From: an uncultured Desulfuromonas sp.
GTDB taxonomy: Bacteria > Desulfobacterota > Desulfuromonadia > Desulfuromonadales > Desulfuromonadaceae
Direction: 5' to 3'
Assembly: GCF_963678835.1 (NCBI RefSeq)
Contig: NZ_OY787470.1
Span: 248,001 to 312,000 of the forward strand
DNA: 64,000 nt
Positions within the stretch are counted from its first letter, which is position 1. Each line of letters opens with the position of its first letter. Shown here in pieces: positions 18,827-27,368 of this stretch. Under the pieces are notes generated by a model. The model saw only the letters and a program-made list of their open reading frames with translations. It was not told the origin of the DNA and searched no databases. Position numbers and translations under genes: made by a program.

Positions 18827-19135
18827 TCAGAGTTCCCCAAGTTCCTTTTTTAACTGAACGTGTTCCTCCAGCAATTCCGAGAGAACCTCGTTCTTGGTTT
18901 GCAGCTTCGCTTCGAGCTGGGCAATGCGTTTCTCTTCAGCCTTTTTCTGGCGGGAGTTGTCTTTTTCAAAAGCGGCGGCACCGTTCTCGAAAAACTCCTT
19001 CTGCCAGCGGTAAAAAACCGTGGGCTGAAGCTGATATTCATCACACAGGTTTGAGACCGGTGTTTGATCAACAAGGTGGCGCTTGAGAATGGCAACTTTC
19101 TCTTGAGCCGTGTAATTTTTACGTTTTTTTCGCAT
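18827..19135 (-). CDS. IS3-family transposase OrfA (helix-turn-helix)
   Basis: A 102-residue protein with the IS3 OrfA pattern. NYTAQEKVAILKRHL and PVSNLCDEYQLQPTVFYRWQ form the HTH_Tnp_1 domain, and a leucine-zipper-like coiled coil follows (LEAKLQTKNEVLSELLEEHV). It binds the element ends and supplies the N-terminus of the fused OrfAB transposase. Its stop lies just past the A6G slip site. GGAGA lies at normal spacing upstream of the ATG. Confidence 0.9.
   Translation of the reverse strand: MRKKRKNYTAQEKVAILKRHLVDQTPVSNLCDEYQLQPTVFYRWQKEFFENGAAAFEKDNSRQKKAEEKRIAQLEAKLQTKNEVLSELLEEHVQLKKELGEL
18845..18851 (-). other. Probable -1 frameshift site (A6G) in the IS3 element
   Basis: On the coding strand the sequence is AAAAAAG near the end of orfA, the classical IS3-family slip heptamer. 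Shifting back one base joins the OrfA frame (QLKKEL) to the OrfB frame, which is open from here to the DDE domain. Confidence 0.8.
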
Positions 19136-19294
19136 GGTGAATTTCTCCGTTCGAGTAGTCTAACTCAAACGAGGCAATTCTCCAATTCACGCTGAACCAA
19201 GACAGTATTTTCCTGCTGTCGATGCATTCGACGCCTTGTATACACAATGTATATCAATCAATGGGGAGTTGAAAGATGCCTCCTGTGAATAAAC

Positions 19295-19325
19295 AAAAAA
19301 CCCATCCTAAGCAGGATGGGTTTTT
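19295..19325. terminator. Intrinsic terminator after iclR-type gene
   Basis: A perfect stem AAAAAACCCATCCT/AGGATGGGTTTTT with a four-base loop and T-runs on both strands. It lies 22 bases past the IclR-family stop, so it mainly serves that gene. Confidence 0.85.
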
Positions 19326-19346
19326 AAATCAGATGTGGGCCGGTGG

Positions 19347-20129
19347 TTAGTGGCGGTAGCCGAGTCGCGTGGACAGGGTGGCAGCCGCATCGATCACCAG
19401 CGGGGTCAATTCGTCAGTCATCCGTTCGTCGGTGAAGCGCATCGAAGGACCGGACAGGCTGATGGCACCGACAATGCGCCGGGTATAATCACGGATCGGC
19501 GCGGCAATGCAGCGGACGCCGGGGTCGAGCTCTTCATTGTCCATGGCGTAACCATTTTCATACACCTCAGCCAACTCCTTTTTGAGTCCTTCTCGGCTGG
19601 AGTGGGTCGATGGGGTAAACGTTCGCAGCTCTTTGGGCAGTACTGATTCGAGTTCCTCGTCAGACATGTGAGCAAGGTGAACTTTGCCGGCGGCGGTGCA
19701 ATACGCGGGCAGGCGTGAGCCGACGCGGGAAACCACTCGTACGGTCATGTCGGTTTCTACCACATCAAGATAGACAACATGGTTTTCCTTGAAGATGGCA
19801 ACATAAGCCGTTTCGTTGCACTCCTCCACCAGATGCTCCAGCGTGAGCTTTGCTTGACGCAGCAGACCCATCTGCTTGATGAAGGTTTGACCAAGCTCCA
19901 GGGATTTCAGACCGAGGCGGTAGTTTTCCGTTGCCTTGTTTTGCTCGATATAGCCACGAGACTCCAACGTTGCCAAAAGTCTGAACACGTTGTTTTTGTG
20001 CAGTTTTAGACGTTTGCTCAGTTCAGTAACGCCCAGTTCGTCCACATCATCGTGAAACTGCTCAAGCAGATCCAGGGCGTGGGATACAGCCTGAATAATA
20101 TATTCCGATTTGTCTTTTTTAGCGGGCAT
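19347..20129 (-). CDS. IclR-family transcriptional regulator
   Basis: A 260-residue DNA-binding regulator. The winged helix-turn-helix is at about residues 12-75 (ALDLLEQF, GVTELSKRLKLHKNNVFRLL). The C-terminal IclR effector domain has VVSRVGSRLPAYCTAAGKVH, GYAMDNEELDPGVRCIAAPI and GAISLSGPSMRF. Members respond to small organic acids; the ligand here is unknown. GGGGA precedes the start. No neighbouring catabolic gene points to a target: upstream is a 550-base AT-rich gap and downstream is the IS element. Confidence 0.93.
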   Translation of the reverse strand: MPAKKDKSEYIIQAVSHALDLLEQFHDDVDELGVTELSKRLKLHKNNVFRLLATLESRGYIEQNKATENYRLGLKSLELGQTFIKQMGLLRQAKLTLEHLVEECNETAYVAIFKENHVVYLDVVETDMTVRVVSRVGSRLPAYCTAAGKVHLAHMSDEELESVLPKELRTFTPSTHSSREGLKKELAEVYENGYAMDNEELDPGVRCIAAPIRDYTRRIVGAISLSGPSMRFTDERMTDELTPLVIDAAATLSTRLGYRH

Positions 20130-20657
20130 GTTGGTGTCCCCTGCTTACGTAAAAATGGCTAGATACTGTTTTATTATCGTGATGGCTTTTTATAGAATTG
20201 TTTTTCACTTGTCAAGTCTACGTGGTAAATAATGCGAAATCTGTTGCCTTTGAGAGCGTTTTACTGTTGCCCAAGGCTGTTTTATCGTCGTTCAAAGTCG
20301 CAGCGTAGACGGCTTTGGCTTTCCATTGTCAAAAAGGGTTAAAAGTCCATTCAGTTGAAATATAGAATGTTGTTTTAAAGCTGTCAAGATGATTAGTTCG
20401 AAAATGGATCGTTGATAGACTGTTTTTTAAAAAATCCATGTTTAAAAGGTAGGATAGAACTGTTTACGATAATATAACGGTTTGAAAATGATAAGATTTC
20501 GCCAGCCGATTTTGTGAAGGGAATCGCGACAAACCGTTCGGGCGCCGTATACACCATGCCTGATCATCGATTTGTGCGCTATTCGCATCCATTTGGTGCA
20601 ACCAGCCGGCATTTAGGTTTTAACAAGGGAGCAAAAAAATGCCAAAGGAGAGGCCCC
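20130..20657. other. AT-rich intergenic region without a gene
   Basis: About 530 bases between the iclR-type start and the truD end. It is AT-rich with T-tracts. It holds a probable promoter for the IclR gene (20189-20215) and an inverted ATGGAT/ATCCAT pair around 20404-20440 that could be an operator. I see no ORF with coding character and no RNA gene. Confidence 0.5.
20189..20215 (-). promoter_or_regulatory. Candidate sigma-70 promoter for the iclR-type gene
   Basis: On the minus strand a perfect TTGACA (20210-20215) is followed after 15 bases by TATAAA (20189-20194). The spacing is short of the ideal 17. It lies about 60 bases upstream of the start codon. Confidence 0.5.
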
Positions 20658-20676
20658 CGCTGTTAGCGGGCTGGAA
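20658..20676 (-). terminator. truD: Possible truD terminator hairpin
   Basis: CCCGCT/AGCGGG with a three-base loop lies just after the truD stop. A run of seven T on the truD strand follows, but about 15 bases further on, so termination is uncertain. Confidence 0.4.
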
Positions 20677-20679
20677 CGG

Positions 20680-21882
20680 CTATCCGTCGGTGGATTTGGT
20701 GATTTCGCGTAAGACGCTGGTGGCAAAGCTGCCTGCCGGCAAGGCGAAATTGACCAGCAGAGTCTCCGGGTCCTCTTGCTGACAGCTTGCCTGGTGCAGA
20801 GGAACGCGCAGAGGACGTCGTTCTCCACTGAGTTTGAGGCCGGGAAGAGCTGTGAAGCGATCCGTTTCGATATTTTCTTTTTCCAACAAGCTCTGCTCAA
20901 GGATGCCGGTCTGACCGTGAGCCGTCATCGCCTTTTTGCCGGGAAGCAATCCGGTGGGGCTGATCTCAAGGCGGTCAGCGCGCGGCTGTTCCTCGTCAGA
21001 TTCTTCGACGCGAAAGCAGGCGCCTTTGGCGTGAATGTAAGCAATGTCCCCCGGCCACAACACGTCGAGACTGTCGAGGCGCATGATTACCTGACGGTCA
21101 AAAAAATGGGATTGATAGGCGCTGAGAAACAGACGCAGCAACTTACGTGGCAAGCCGAGCACGGCCTGCTGATGGGACTGTCCTTTGAGCAGGCTGTGGA
21201 GCAGGCGGCGTTCGTCACGGAAACGGCCGGGGAAAGCCTGCAGAGCCTGATCTATATCGCCATTGCAGTAGGCTGTGGCGGCGGTTTTCCAGCGTTCATT
21301 GCTGATGCCGGCCGGATCGCCGATAATGAGGGCTGCCGCTTCTTCAAAGCGTTCCTGAAGCATGGCGCGCCCCACCAGATGATTGGTTCCCAGAACGCCG
21401 TAGCGTTGCGGACCGAAAAGGTTGGGAACACCCGTCTGTTCCAAGATGTGCAGAATGTCGAGGGCGCATTGCTCAGCGCCCTGAGTCACGCCGTGAACAC
21501 GGATGGTAAAGCGGTTGCCGCGCAGATGTCCAAGGCGCAGCTTGTTGGTGTGGCGGCGCGCTTCAAGGATCGTGATCCCCTCGAGATCGAGGTGAGTGAT
21601 GCGGGCTTCGTCGATCAACGGCAAGGACACTAACTGACGGGTGATGGCTCTGGAATCCTTAAGCCCGGCATAGCCGAACTCTTTCTCCTTGATACCGAGG
21701 GCGGTGGCCAGGCGTTGAATCATGGCAAAGGTGCTCATGCCCTGCTTTTCAACGCGCAGGTAGAGATGATCGCCTTCACCGCAAGGGTCATAGGCCGGAA
21801 TCTCTTCAACAATGAAATCCTCTGCACTCTCTTTGATGGTGCCGCCGGTGCCGGGAAAATGTTCGGTCAGATAGTGTGACAT
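20680..21882 (-). CDS. truD: tRNA pseudouridine(13) synthase
   Basis: Converts U13 of certain tRNAs (tRNA-Glu) to pseudouridine. The 400-residue protein shows the TruD hallmark GYAGLKDSRAITRQ holding the catalytic Asp, plus NLFGPQRYGVLGTN and LYLRVEKQGMSTF near the N-terminus. The start overlaps the end of trmB by 16 bases, so the two tRNA-modification genes are probably co-translated. A long ORF on the opposite strand (20776-21633) is a shadow. Confidence 0.95.
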   Translation of the reverse strand: MSHYLTEHFPGTGGTIKESAEDFIVEEIPAYDPCGEGDHLYLRVEKQGMSTFAMIQRLATALGIKEKEFGYAGLKDSRAITRQLVSLPLIDEARITHLDLEGITILEARRHTNKLRLGHLRGNRFTIRVHGVTQGAEQCALDILHILEQTGVPNLFGPQRYGVLGTNHLVGRAMLQERFEEAAALIIGDPAGISNERWKTAATAYCNGDIDQALQAFPGRFRDERRLLHSLLKGQSHQQAVLGLPRKLLRLFLSAYQSHFFDRQVIMRLDSLDVLWPGDIAYIHAKGACFRVEESDEEQPRADRLEISPTGLLPGKKAMTAHGQTGILEQSLLEKENIETDRFTALPGLKLSGERRPLRVPLHQASCQQEDPETLLVNFALPAGSFATSVLREITKSTDG

Positions 21883-22577
21883 GGGGTATCCAGATTGTGG
21901 CGGTTGCGAAAGCCTTTTTCCGTGACCGGAAGCTGTTCTTTCGGCAGGATAAAGTCCTCGCGTCGCTTGAGATGTTGAAAGTGGACCGGCAGATTCTGGC
22001 TGAGAAACCGGCGCATATATTTGGAGAGCGGGTAGCCTTCCAATTCCAGTGTAAAGGGCGTGTCCAGCTGGTTCTGGTAGCCGGGCAGAGCTGGGATCAG
22101 CTCGGCAACCTGTTCAGCATAGTCGGCGACATCAGTGACAAAATACAGATCTCCCCCCGGCTGCAGATAGTAGAGCATCTGGGTGAGAAGGGTGGTGTTG
22201 ACCAGACGGCGATCACGGTGCCGTTTCTTCGGCCAGGGGTCGGGACAGTTGATGTAAATGGCACTGAGCATGTCGGCACGACCGAAACGGCTGAGCAGGT
22301 AGCGGGCTTCCATGCGCATCACCCGGATATTGGCCAGATCGGTTTTGTCAATGCGGCGGCACGATTTGTAACACCCCTTGTTGTAGATATCGATGGCCAG
22401 AAAATTCGTGTCAGGCTGCTGAGCGGCGCGCTGGACAATGAAGTCACCCGTGCCGCAGCCGATCTCCAGGGCCAGCGGTTGCTGTTGGTCGAACAATTGG
22501 TGGATGTCTTGATCTGCCGGCAGTTTCCAGGCGTCAATAAACGTCGGGGAGGTGATTTCGATCTGTCGCTGTGTCAT
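21867..22577 (-). CDS. trmB: tRNA (guanine-N7-)-methyltransferase
   Basis: Methylates N7 of G46 in tRNA with SAM. The 236-residue Rossmann methyltransferase has the SAM loop LALEIGCGTGDFIVQRA (residues about 35-51), FLAIDIYNKG, and the family motif YINCPDPWPKKRHRDRRL, where the Cys replaces the usual Phe or His next to PDPWPKKRH. The first gene of a two-gene operon with truD. Upstream is a 229-base region shared with the divergent symporter gene. Confidence 0.94.
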   Translation of the reverse strand: MTQRQIEITSPTFIDAWKLPADQDIHQLFDQQQPLALEIGCGTGDFIVQRAAQQPDTNFLAIDIYNKGCYKSCRRIDKTDLANIRVMRMEARYLLSRFGRADMLSAIYINCPDPWPKKRHRDRRLVNTTLLTQMLYYLQPGGDLYFVTDVADYAEQVAELIPALPGYQNQLDTPFTLELEGYPLSKYMRRFLSQNLPVHFQHLKRREDFILPKEQLPVTEKGFRNRHNLDTPCHTI

Positions 22578-22805
22578 GTTCTGTCCGTTTAACGTCGTTT
22601 GGTAAAGTGAGGCGGCTTCCTCGAAAAAAAACCGTTATAAAAAACAACGGAGACTATCATAGCCTGTGGTGAAAAGCAATTTCTCCAGGGGGGCGAAAAT
22701 CTTCTAACCACTGTCCAATACAAGGAAAATCCTTGAATTCACAGGGCTGCCTCGCTACTGTGGTAAGATATTTTTTTGTCATGCAACTTATCTAAGGGGG
22801 GAACG

Positions 22806-24143
22806 ATGAATGCCTTGATGTCCAGTGTTAATGCTTTTGTCTGGGGTCCGGTGATGTTGGCCCTGCTGGTGGGAACCGGTGTCCTGCTGACCGTGCGTCT
22901 TGCCGGTTTGCAAGTCACCCAATTGCCCCATGCACTTAAGCTGGTGTTCAGCCGCAGTGAGGATGAAGAGCGTTCTGAAGGGGACATTTCATCGTTTCAG
23001 GCGCTGACGACAGCGCTGGCCGCCACCATCGGCACCGGCAATATCGCCGGGGTGGCCACGGCCATCTATCTCGGTGGGCCGGGAGCGGTGTTCTGGATGT
23101 GGGTGTGCGCCGTGTTCGGCATGGCCACCAAATACGCCGAAGCGGTTCTGGCGGTTCACTACCGTCAGCATCTGCCCGACGGTACCATGCAGGGTGGACC
23201 CATGCGGTACCTGGCCGAAGGGTTAGGGATGAAATGGCTCGGCATGTTGTTTGCCGTTATGGGCAGTGTGGCGGCCTTCGGTATCGGCAGCATGGTGCAG
23301 TCCAACTCCGTGGCCGTGGCTCTCGAAAGTACCTTTGGTGTCAGTCCGCTGATGACTGGTCTCGCCCTGGCGTTTCTTGCCGCCATTGTCGTCATCGGTG
23401 GCATCCGCCGGATTGGCCGGGTGACCGCTAAACTGGTGCCGGTGATGGCCGTGCTCTATGTGGCCGCGGCGTTGGTGATTCTGGTGATCAATGTCGCGCA
23501 TATCCCTGAAGCGTTTGCCCTGATCTTTTCCCATGCGTTTAACCCGGCGGCCGGAAGTGGTGGCTTTGCCGGAGCCACCGTGGCCATGGCTATCCGTTAC
23601 GGTGTGGCGCGTGGCGTGTTCTCCAACGAGGCTGGGCTCGGCAGTGCGCCGATCGCTCATGCTGCGGCCCGTACCACCAGTGCTGTACGTCAGGGGCTGG
23701 TGGCCATGACCGGGGTGTTTTTTGATACCATCATCGTCTGCACCATGACCGCTCTGGTGATCCTCACATCCGGGGTGTGGGACTGCGGCGAACGCTCCAG
23801 TGCTTTGACTGCGCTGGCCTTCCAGACAGGGCTTCCCCACGGTGGAGCGATGATCGTTACCCTGGCTCTGGCGGTGTTTGCCTACTCCACCATGATTGGC
23901 TGGGCTTACTACGGTGAGCAGTGCATCGAGTATGTGTTCGGGCTATCGGCGCGGACACCGTATCGTTATCTGTTTTGTGCCGTCATCGCCTGGGGGGCGT
24001 TGCAGAAGATCGGTTTTGTCTGGGATTTTTCCGATACCATGAACGGTGCCATGGCCATTCCCAACCTGCTTGGCCTGATTGGCCTGTCCGGAGTTGTCGT
24101 CAAATTGACCCGCGACTATTTTTCCTCTGCGCGAGCGAACTGA
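22806..24143 (+). CDS. Sodium:alanine symporter family (AGCS) transporter
   Basis: A secondary transporter importing alanine or glycine with Na+ (or H+) across the inner membrane. It has 445 residues and about ten hydrophobic segments. Family signatures are GTGNIAGVATAIYLGGPGAV and GMATKYAEAVLAVHYR near residues 75-120, and GVARGVFSNEAGLGSAPIAH around 270. The ATG at 22806 follows a strong AAGGGGGG site; an earlier TTG at 22776 is unlikely. The priA start lies seven bases after the stop. Confidence 0.94.
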   Translation: MNALMSSVNAFVWGPVMLALLVGTGVLLTVRLAGLQVTQLPHALKLVFSRSEDEERSEGDISSFQALTTALAATIGTGNIAGVATAIYLGGPGAVFWMWVCAVFGMATKYAEAVLAVHYRQHLPDGTMQGGPMRYLAEGLGMKWLGMLFAVMGSVAAFGIGSMVQSNSVAVALESTFGVSPLMTGLALAFLAAIVVIGGIRRIGRVTAKLVPVMAVLYVAAALVILVINVAHIPEAFALIFSHAFNPAAGSGGFAGATVAMAIRYGVARGVFSNEAGLGSAPIAHAAARTTSAVRQGLVAMTGVFFDTIIVCTMTALVILTSGVWDCGERSSALTALAFQTGLPHGGAMIVTLALAVFAYSTMIGWAYYGEQCIEYVFGLSARTPYRYLFCAVIAWGALQKIGFVWDFSDTMNGAMAIPNLLGLIGLSGVVVKLTRDYFSSARAN

Positions 24144-24149
24144 CTGCCT

Positions 24150-26360
24150 GTGGAGAATTGTTACGCAGAAGTAGCGGTTTTGGCACCCTTGCCCCGGACC
24201 TTGAGCTATCGGTTACCGGATAAGGATGGTGAGCGTGTGGCGCCCGGCATCCGTGTCAAAGTTCCTTTGGGCCGACGCAGCGCCGTTGGCGTTGTGGTTG
24301 AGCTCAAAACCTTTGCGGTAGAGGATGAAGCGGCACAACGTGAGCGTCTCAAACCCATTGATGCCGTACTCGATGACATGCCTTTGCTGCCTGAGCGGTT
24401 GCTGAAATTCATTGACCGGGCCAGCCGCTATTATGTCCATCCCTTGGGCCTGGCGTTGAAGACGGCTTTACCTGCAGGACTCTCTTCATTGCAGGGGGCG
24501 CCGAAGATACGCCAGACTCGCGTGTACCGGGCCACGGACACCACGGCTAATTTACGCGGCTCACTGCAACAACAGATCCTGTCCTTTATTGTTGAACATC
24601 AGCCCGTTGAACTGGCGCAATTGCGTGACCAGTTTGCCTCTCCTTACCCGGTGTTGAAGCGCCTGGAGGAACTTGGGGTAATCTGCAGTGATGAGCAGGA
24701 GTCGCTGCGTGATCCGTTTGTCGGCTGCCAGGTCATCGCGGATCACCCCCCCGAACTTAACGACGCTCAACTGTCTGCAGTCCGTTTGATTTCCGCCAGC
24801 CTCAATGACGCTAGCTTCAGACCGTTTTTGCTGCACGGTATTACCGGTAGCGGTAAAACCGAAGTCTACCTGCACAGCATTGCCGCAGTGTTGGCGGCCG
24901 ATAAACAAGCGCTGGTCCTGGTGCCGGAGATCGCATTGACGCCGCAACTGGTGGCGCGTTTTCGTGCGCGCTTTGAACAACAGGGGCAACGGATCGGGGT
25001 GTTGCACTCCGGGCTGTCAGCCGCAGAACGCTATGACATGTGGCGGGCGATTGTCCGCGATGAGGTGGCCATTGTCATCGGTGCCCGCTCCGCTGTCTTT
25101 GCACCGTTGACACGGCTTGGTATGATTGTCGTGGATGAAGAACACGACGATAGCTACAAGCAGGGTGAAGGCTTTCGCTATCAGGGCCGTGACATGGCGC
25201 TGTTACGTGGGCAGATGGAGCAGGTCCCGGTGGTGCTGGGCAGTGCCACCCCGTCGTTGACCAGCTATCAACGTATGCAACAAGGCGCTTTGACGGAGGT
25301 TTCGTTGCCGACACGGATCGGCGACCGCACCCTGCCCGAAGTGCGGTTGATTGATATGCGCGAAGCCGAGGTGGAGCACGGGCTGTCTCAAGAGTTGATT
25401 GAGGCGTTGCAGCTTCGCCTCGAGCGAGGTGAGCAGAGTTTGTTGCTGCTCAACCGGCGTGGCTTTTCCCCCTATTTGCTGTGCCGCGATTGCGGTGCCA
25501 GTTTCCGCTGTCCCAACTGCGATATCACCCTGACTTGGCATCGCCAAGCCGGCACATTGCGCTGTCACTATTGTGACTATGTCGAGCAGCCCCAAGAGCA
25601 ATGTCCTCATTGCGGCGGCGCGGCGATTGAGCCGGAGGGGATGGGAACCGAACGATTGGCCGACGAATTACAGGAGCGTTTTCCTGAAGCGCGGGTGGCG
25701 CGTATGGATCGCGATTCCACGGCAGCTAAAGGAGCCCAGCAGAAGCTGGTGTCGCGCATGGAGGCCGGTGAGGTTGATATTCTTGTCGGCACTCAGATGA
25801 TTGCCAAAGGTCATGACTTCGGGGCTGTGACTTTGGTCGGGATTCTTGATGCCGATGCCGCGCTCAATTTTCCCGATTTTCGCGCTGCAGAGCGCAGCTT
25901 TTGTCTGCTTGCCCAGGTGGCCGGACGGGCTGGACGCGGTGAGGTGTGCGGTGAAGTGCTGGTGCAAACCTATGCGCCGGACAGCCCGGTGCTCGAATGT
26001 GCCGTGACCCATGATTACCGGCATTTTGTTGCGCTGGAGCTGCCCATGCGCCAGTTACTGCTTTATCCGCCTTTCGGATACCTGGTCAACCTGGTGGTGT
26101 CTGGTTTGGATCGCCCGGTGGTTGAAGGTTGTGCCCAACGTCTGGCCGAGCGGCTGATGTCGGCGCAGGATATGGAAGTTCTGGGGCCGGCCCCCTGTCC
26201 ATTGTTCCGGTTGCGCAACCGTTATCGGATGCAGATTCTGCTCAAGGCGCCAACACGTTCAGCGTTGCGGCGTGTTCTCAATGAAAGTTCCCAATGGCGT
26301 TCGATCTTCCCGGCGACCACCAGCCTGGCGATTGATGTTGACCCGGCGGATATGATGTGA
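24150..26360 (+). CDS. priA: Primosomal protein N' (replication restart helicase)
   Basis: A 3'-5' DNA helicase that reloads the replisome at stalled forks. The 736-residue protein has a 3'BD N-terminal domain, Walker A GITGSGKTEVYL, Walker B VVDEEHDDSYK, and ATPSL as motif III. The zinc-binding cysteine block follows as CRDCGASFRCPNC and CHYCDYVEQPQEQCPHC. QVAGRAGRG is motif VI. Translation begins with GTG seven bases after the symporter stop, and the ribosome site is weak, suggesting coupling. Confidence 0.96.
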   Translation: MENCYAEVAVLAPLPRTLSYRLPDKDGERVAPGIRVKVPLGRRSAVGVVVELKTFAVEDEAAQRERLKPIDAVLDDMPLLPERLLKFIDRASRYYVHPLGLALKTALPAGLSSLQGAPKIRQTRVYRATDTTANLRGSLQQQILSFIVEHQPVELAQLRDQFASPYPVLKRLEELGVICSDEQESLRDPFVGCQVIADHPPELNDAQLSAVRLISASLNDASFRPFLLHGITGSGKTEVYLHSIAAVLAADKQALVLVPEIALTPQLVARFRARFEQQGQRIGVLHSGLSAAERYDMWRAIVRDEVAIVIGARSAVFAPLTRLGMIVVDEEHDDSYKQGEGFRYQGRDMALLRGQMEQVPVVLGSATPSLTSYQRMQQGALTEVSLPTRIGDRTLPEVRLIDMREAEVEHGLSQELIEALQLRLERGEQSLLLLNRRGFSPYLLCRDCGASFRCPNCDITLTWHRQAGTLRCHYCDYVEQPQEQCPHCGGAAIEPEGMGTERLADELQERFPEARVARMDRDSTAAKGAQQKLVSRMEAGEVDILVGTQMIAKGHDFGAVTLVGILDADAALNFPDFRAAERSFCLLAQVAGRAGRGEVCGEVLVQTYAPDSPVLECAVTHDYRHFVALELPMRQLLLYPPFGYLVNLVVSGLDRPVVEGCAQRLAERLMSAQDMEVLGPAPCPLFRLRNRYRMQILLKAPTRSALRRVLNESSQWRSIFPATTSLAIDVDPADMM

Positions 26361-26379
26361 CGATAACAAGGAGATGGCG

Positions 26380-27036
26380 ATGACCTCCACAAAACGGATT
26401 GTACTGGCGACGTTGGTTGTGACGGTACTGTTGGCTGGCTGCCAGAGTCTCTATTTCTCGGCCATGGAAAAGGTTGGCGTCCATAAGCGCGATATCCTCA
26501 TCGACCGGGTGGAAGATGCCCGCGAATCGCAACAGGACACCAAAGAGCAGTTTCAATCGGCCCTCGATGCCTTTATGGCTGTGACCCATTATGATGGCGG
26601 AGATCTCGAAGCTACCTATCGTGATCTTAACGATGTGCTGGAACGCAGTGAAGCGCGGGCTGATGAACTCAGCGAGCGCATTGATGCCGTGGAAGATGTC
26701 GCCGAAGCGCTGTTTGACGAATGGCAGGAAGAACTCGACCAGTACCACAACCTGTCGTTGCGCCGCTCCAGTGAAAAGCAATTGAAAACCACCCGCCAGC
26801 GCTGCGATCAGCTGATTCGTCAAATGCGGCGTGCCGAAGCTAAAATTGAACCGGTGCTGGTTCCGTTGCGCGATCAGGTCCTCTATCTCAAACACAATCT
26901 CAACGCGCGCGCCGTCAATGCTTTGAGTCAGGAGTTAGTCCAGGTGCGCAGCGATGTGGCCAGTCTTCTCCATGAACTGGAAGTGGCTGTGGACGAAGCC
27001 GATCGGTTTATCCGGACTCTTGAACAACAATCGTGA
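26380..27036 (+). CDS. DUF2959-type lipoprotein
   Basis: A 218-residue predicted lipoprotein with a signal peptide ending in LLAGC, so the mature N-terminal Cys would be acylated. The rest is long alpha helix with heptad character (DVLERSEARADELSERIDAV). SAMEKVGVHKRDILIDRVED matches the DUF2959 family start as I know it. The function is unknown. I use the ATG at 26380, six bases after AAGGAG; the ATG at 26374 directly abuts that site. It follows priA by 19 bases. Confidence 0.8.
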   Translation: MTSTKRIVLATLVVTVLLAGCQSLYFSAMEKVGVHKRDILIDRVEDARESQQDTKEQFQSALDAFMAVTHYDGGDLEATYRDLNDVLERSEARADELSERIDAVEDVAEALFDEWQEELDQYHNLSLRRSSEKQLKTTRQRCDQLIRQMRRAEAKIEPVLVPLRDQVLYLKHNLNARAVNALSQELVQVRSDVASLLHELEVAVDEADRFIRTLEQQS

Positions 27037-27076
27037 CTTGATGAGCTTTCTGAAATGACTTGGTGCGCTTGCTGCT

Positions 27077-27136
27077 AAAAAGGGCCAAAATAGTGCCCCG
27101 TGCGGTTCATTCTATCGTCCAATTCTGGCCCTTTTT
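27077..27136. terminator. Long-loop terminator-like inverted repeat
   Basis: AAAAAGGGCCA (27077-27087) pairs with TGGCCCTTTTT (27126-27136) across a loop of about 38 bases. It lies 40 bases after the DUF2959 gene and can act in both directions. Confidence 0.65.
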
Positions 27137-27368
27137 ACCACTGTCTACATTCTGCCTTTTCGGCTTGGCTCAGGTCAGGCCAGCGACGCGGCGCCTTGAC
27201 AGCAGAAAAAATGACTTAGAATTCATACGAACAACGAACCAAACGGGACACTGGAAAGCCGATTGGTAGCGCCTCTGGTGCAGAATCCTTTTTCAGCAAG
27301 GTTTATTGCTATTTTTAATTTCTTTGTTAGTCTTTATTAGCTTGGGTACTTCAAAGGGAGCGATCAGC

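Larger units (their letters stand above)
17794..19189 (-). mobile_element. IS3-family insertion sequence, apparently complete
   Basis: The element of about 1.4 kb has imperfect terminal inverted repeats of about 29 bp at 17794-17822 and 19160-19188. Both share GAATTGG at the outer end and GAGTTAG at the inner end. It carries orfA and orfB in the usual overlapping arrangement with an A6G slip site. I cannot identify a target duplication. It abuts the decayed CHAD gene. Confidence 0.85.

Noticed and set aside
20640-20783. Small plus-strand ORF starting MPKERPPLLAG with a GGGAG site
   Set aside because: It lies over the truD terminator and the truD 3' end in antisense, and has no protein-like character beyond chance.
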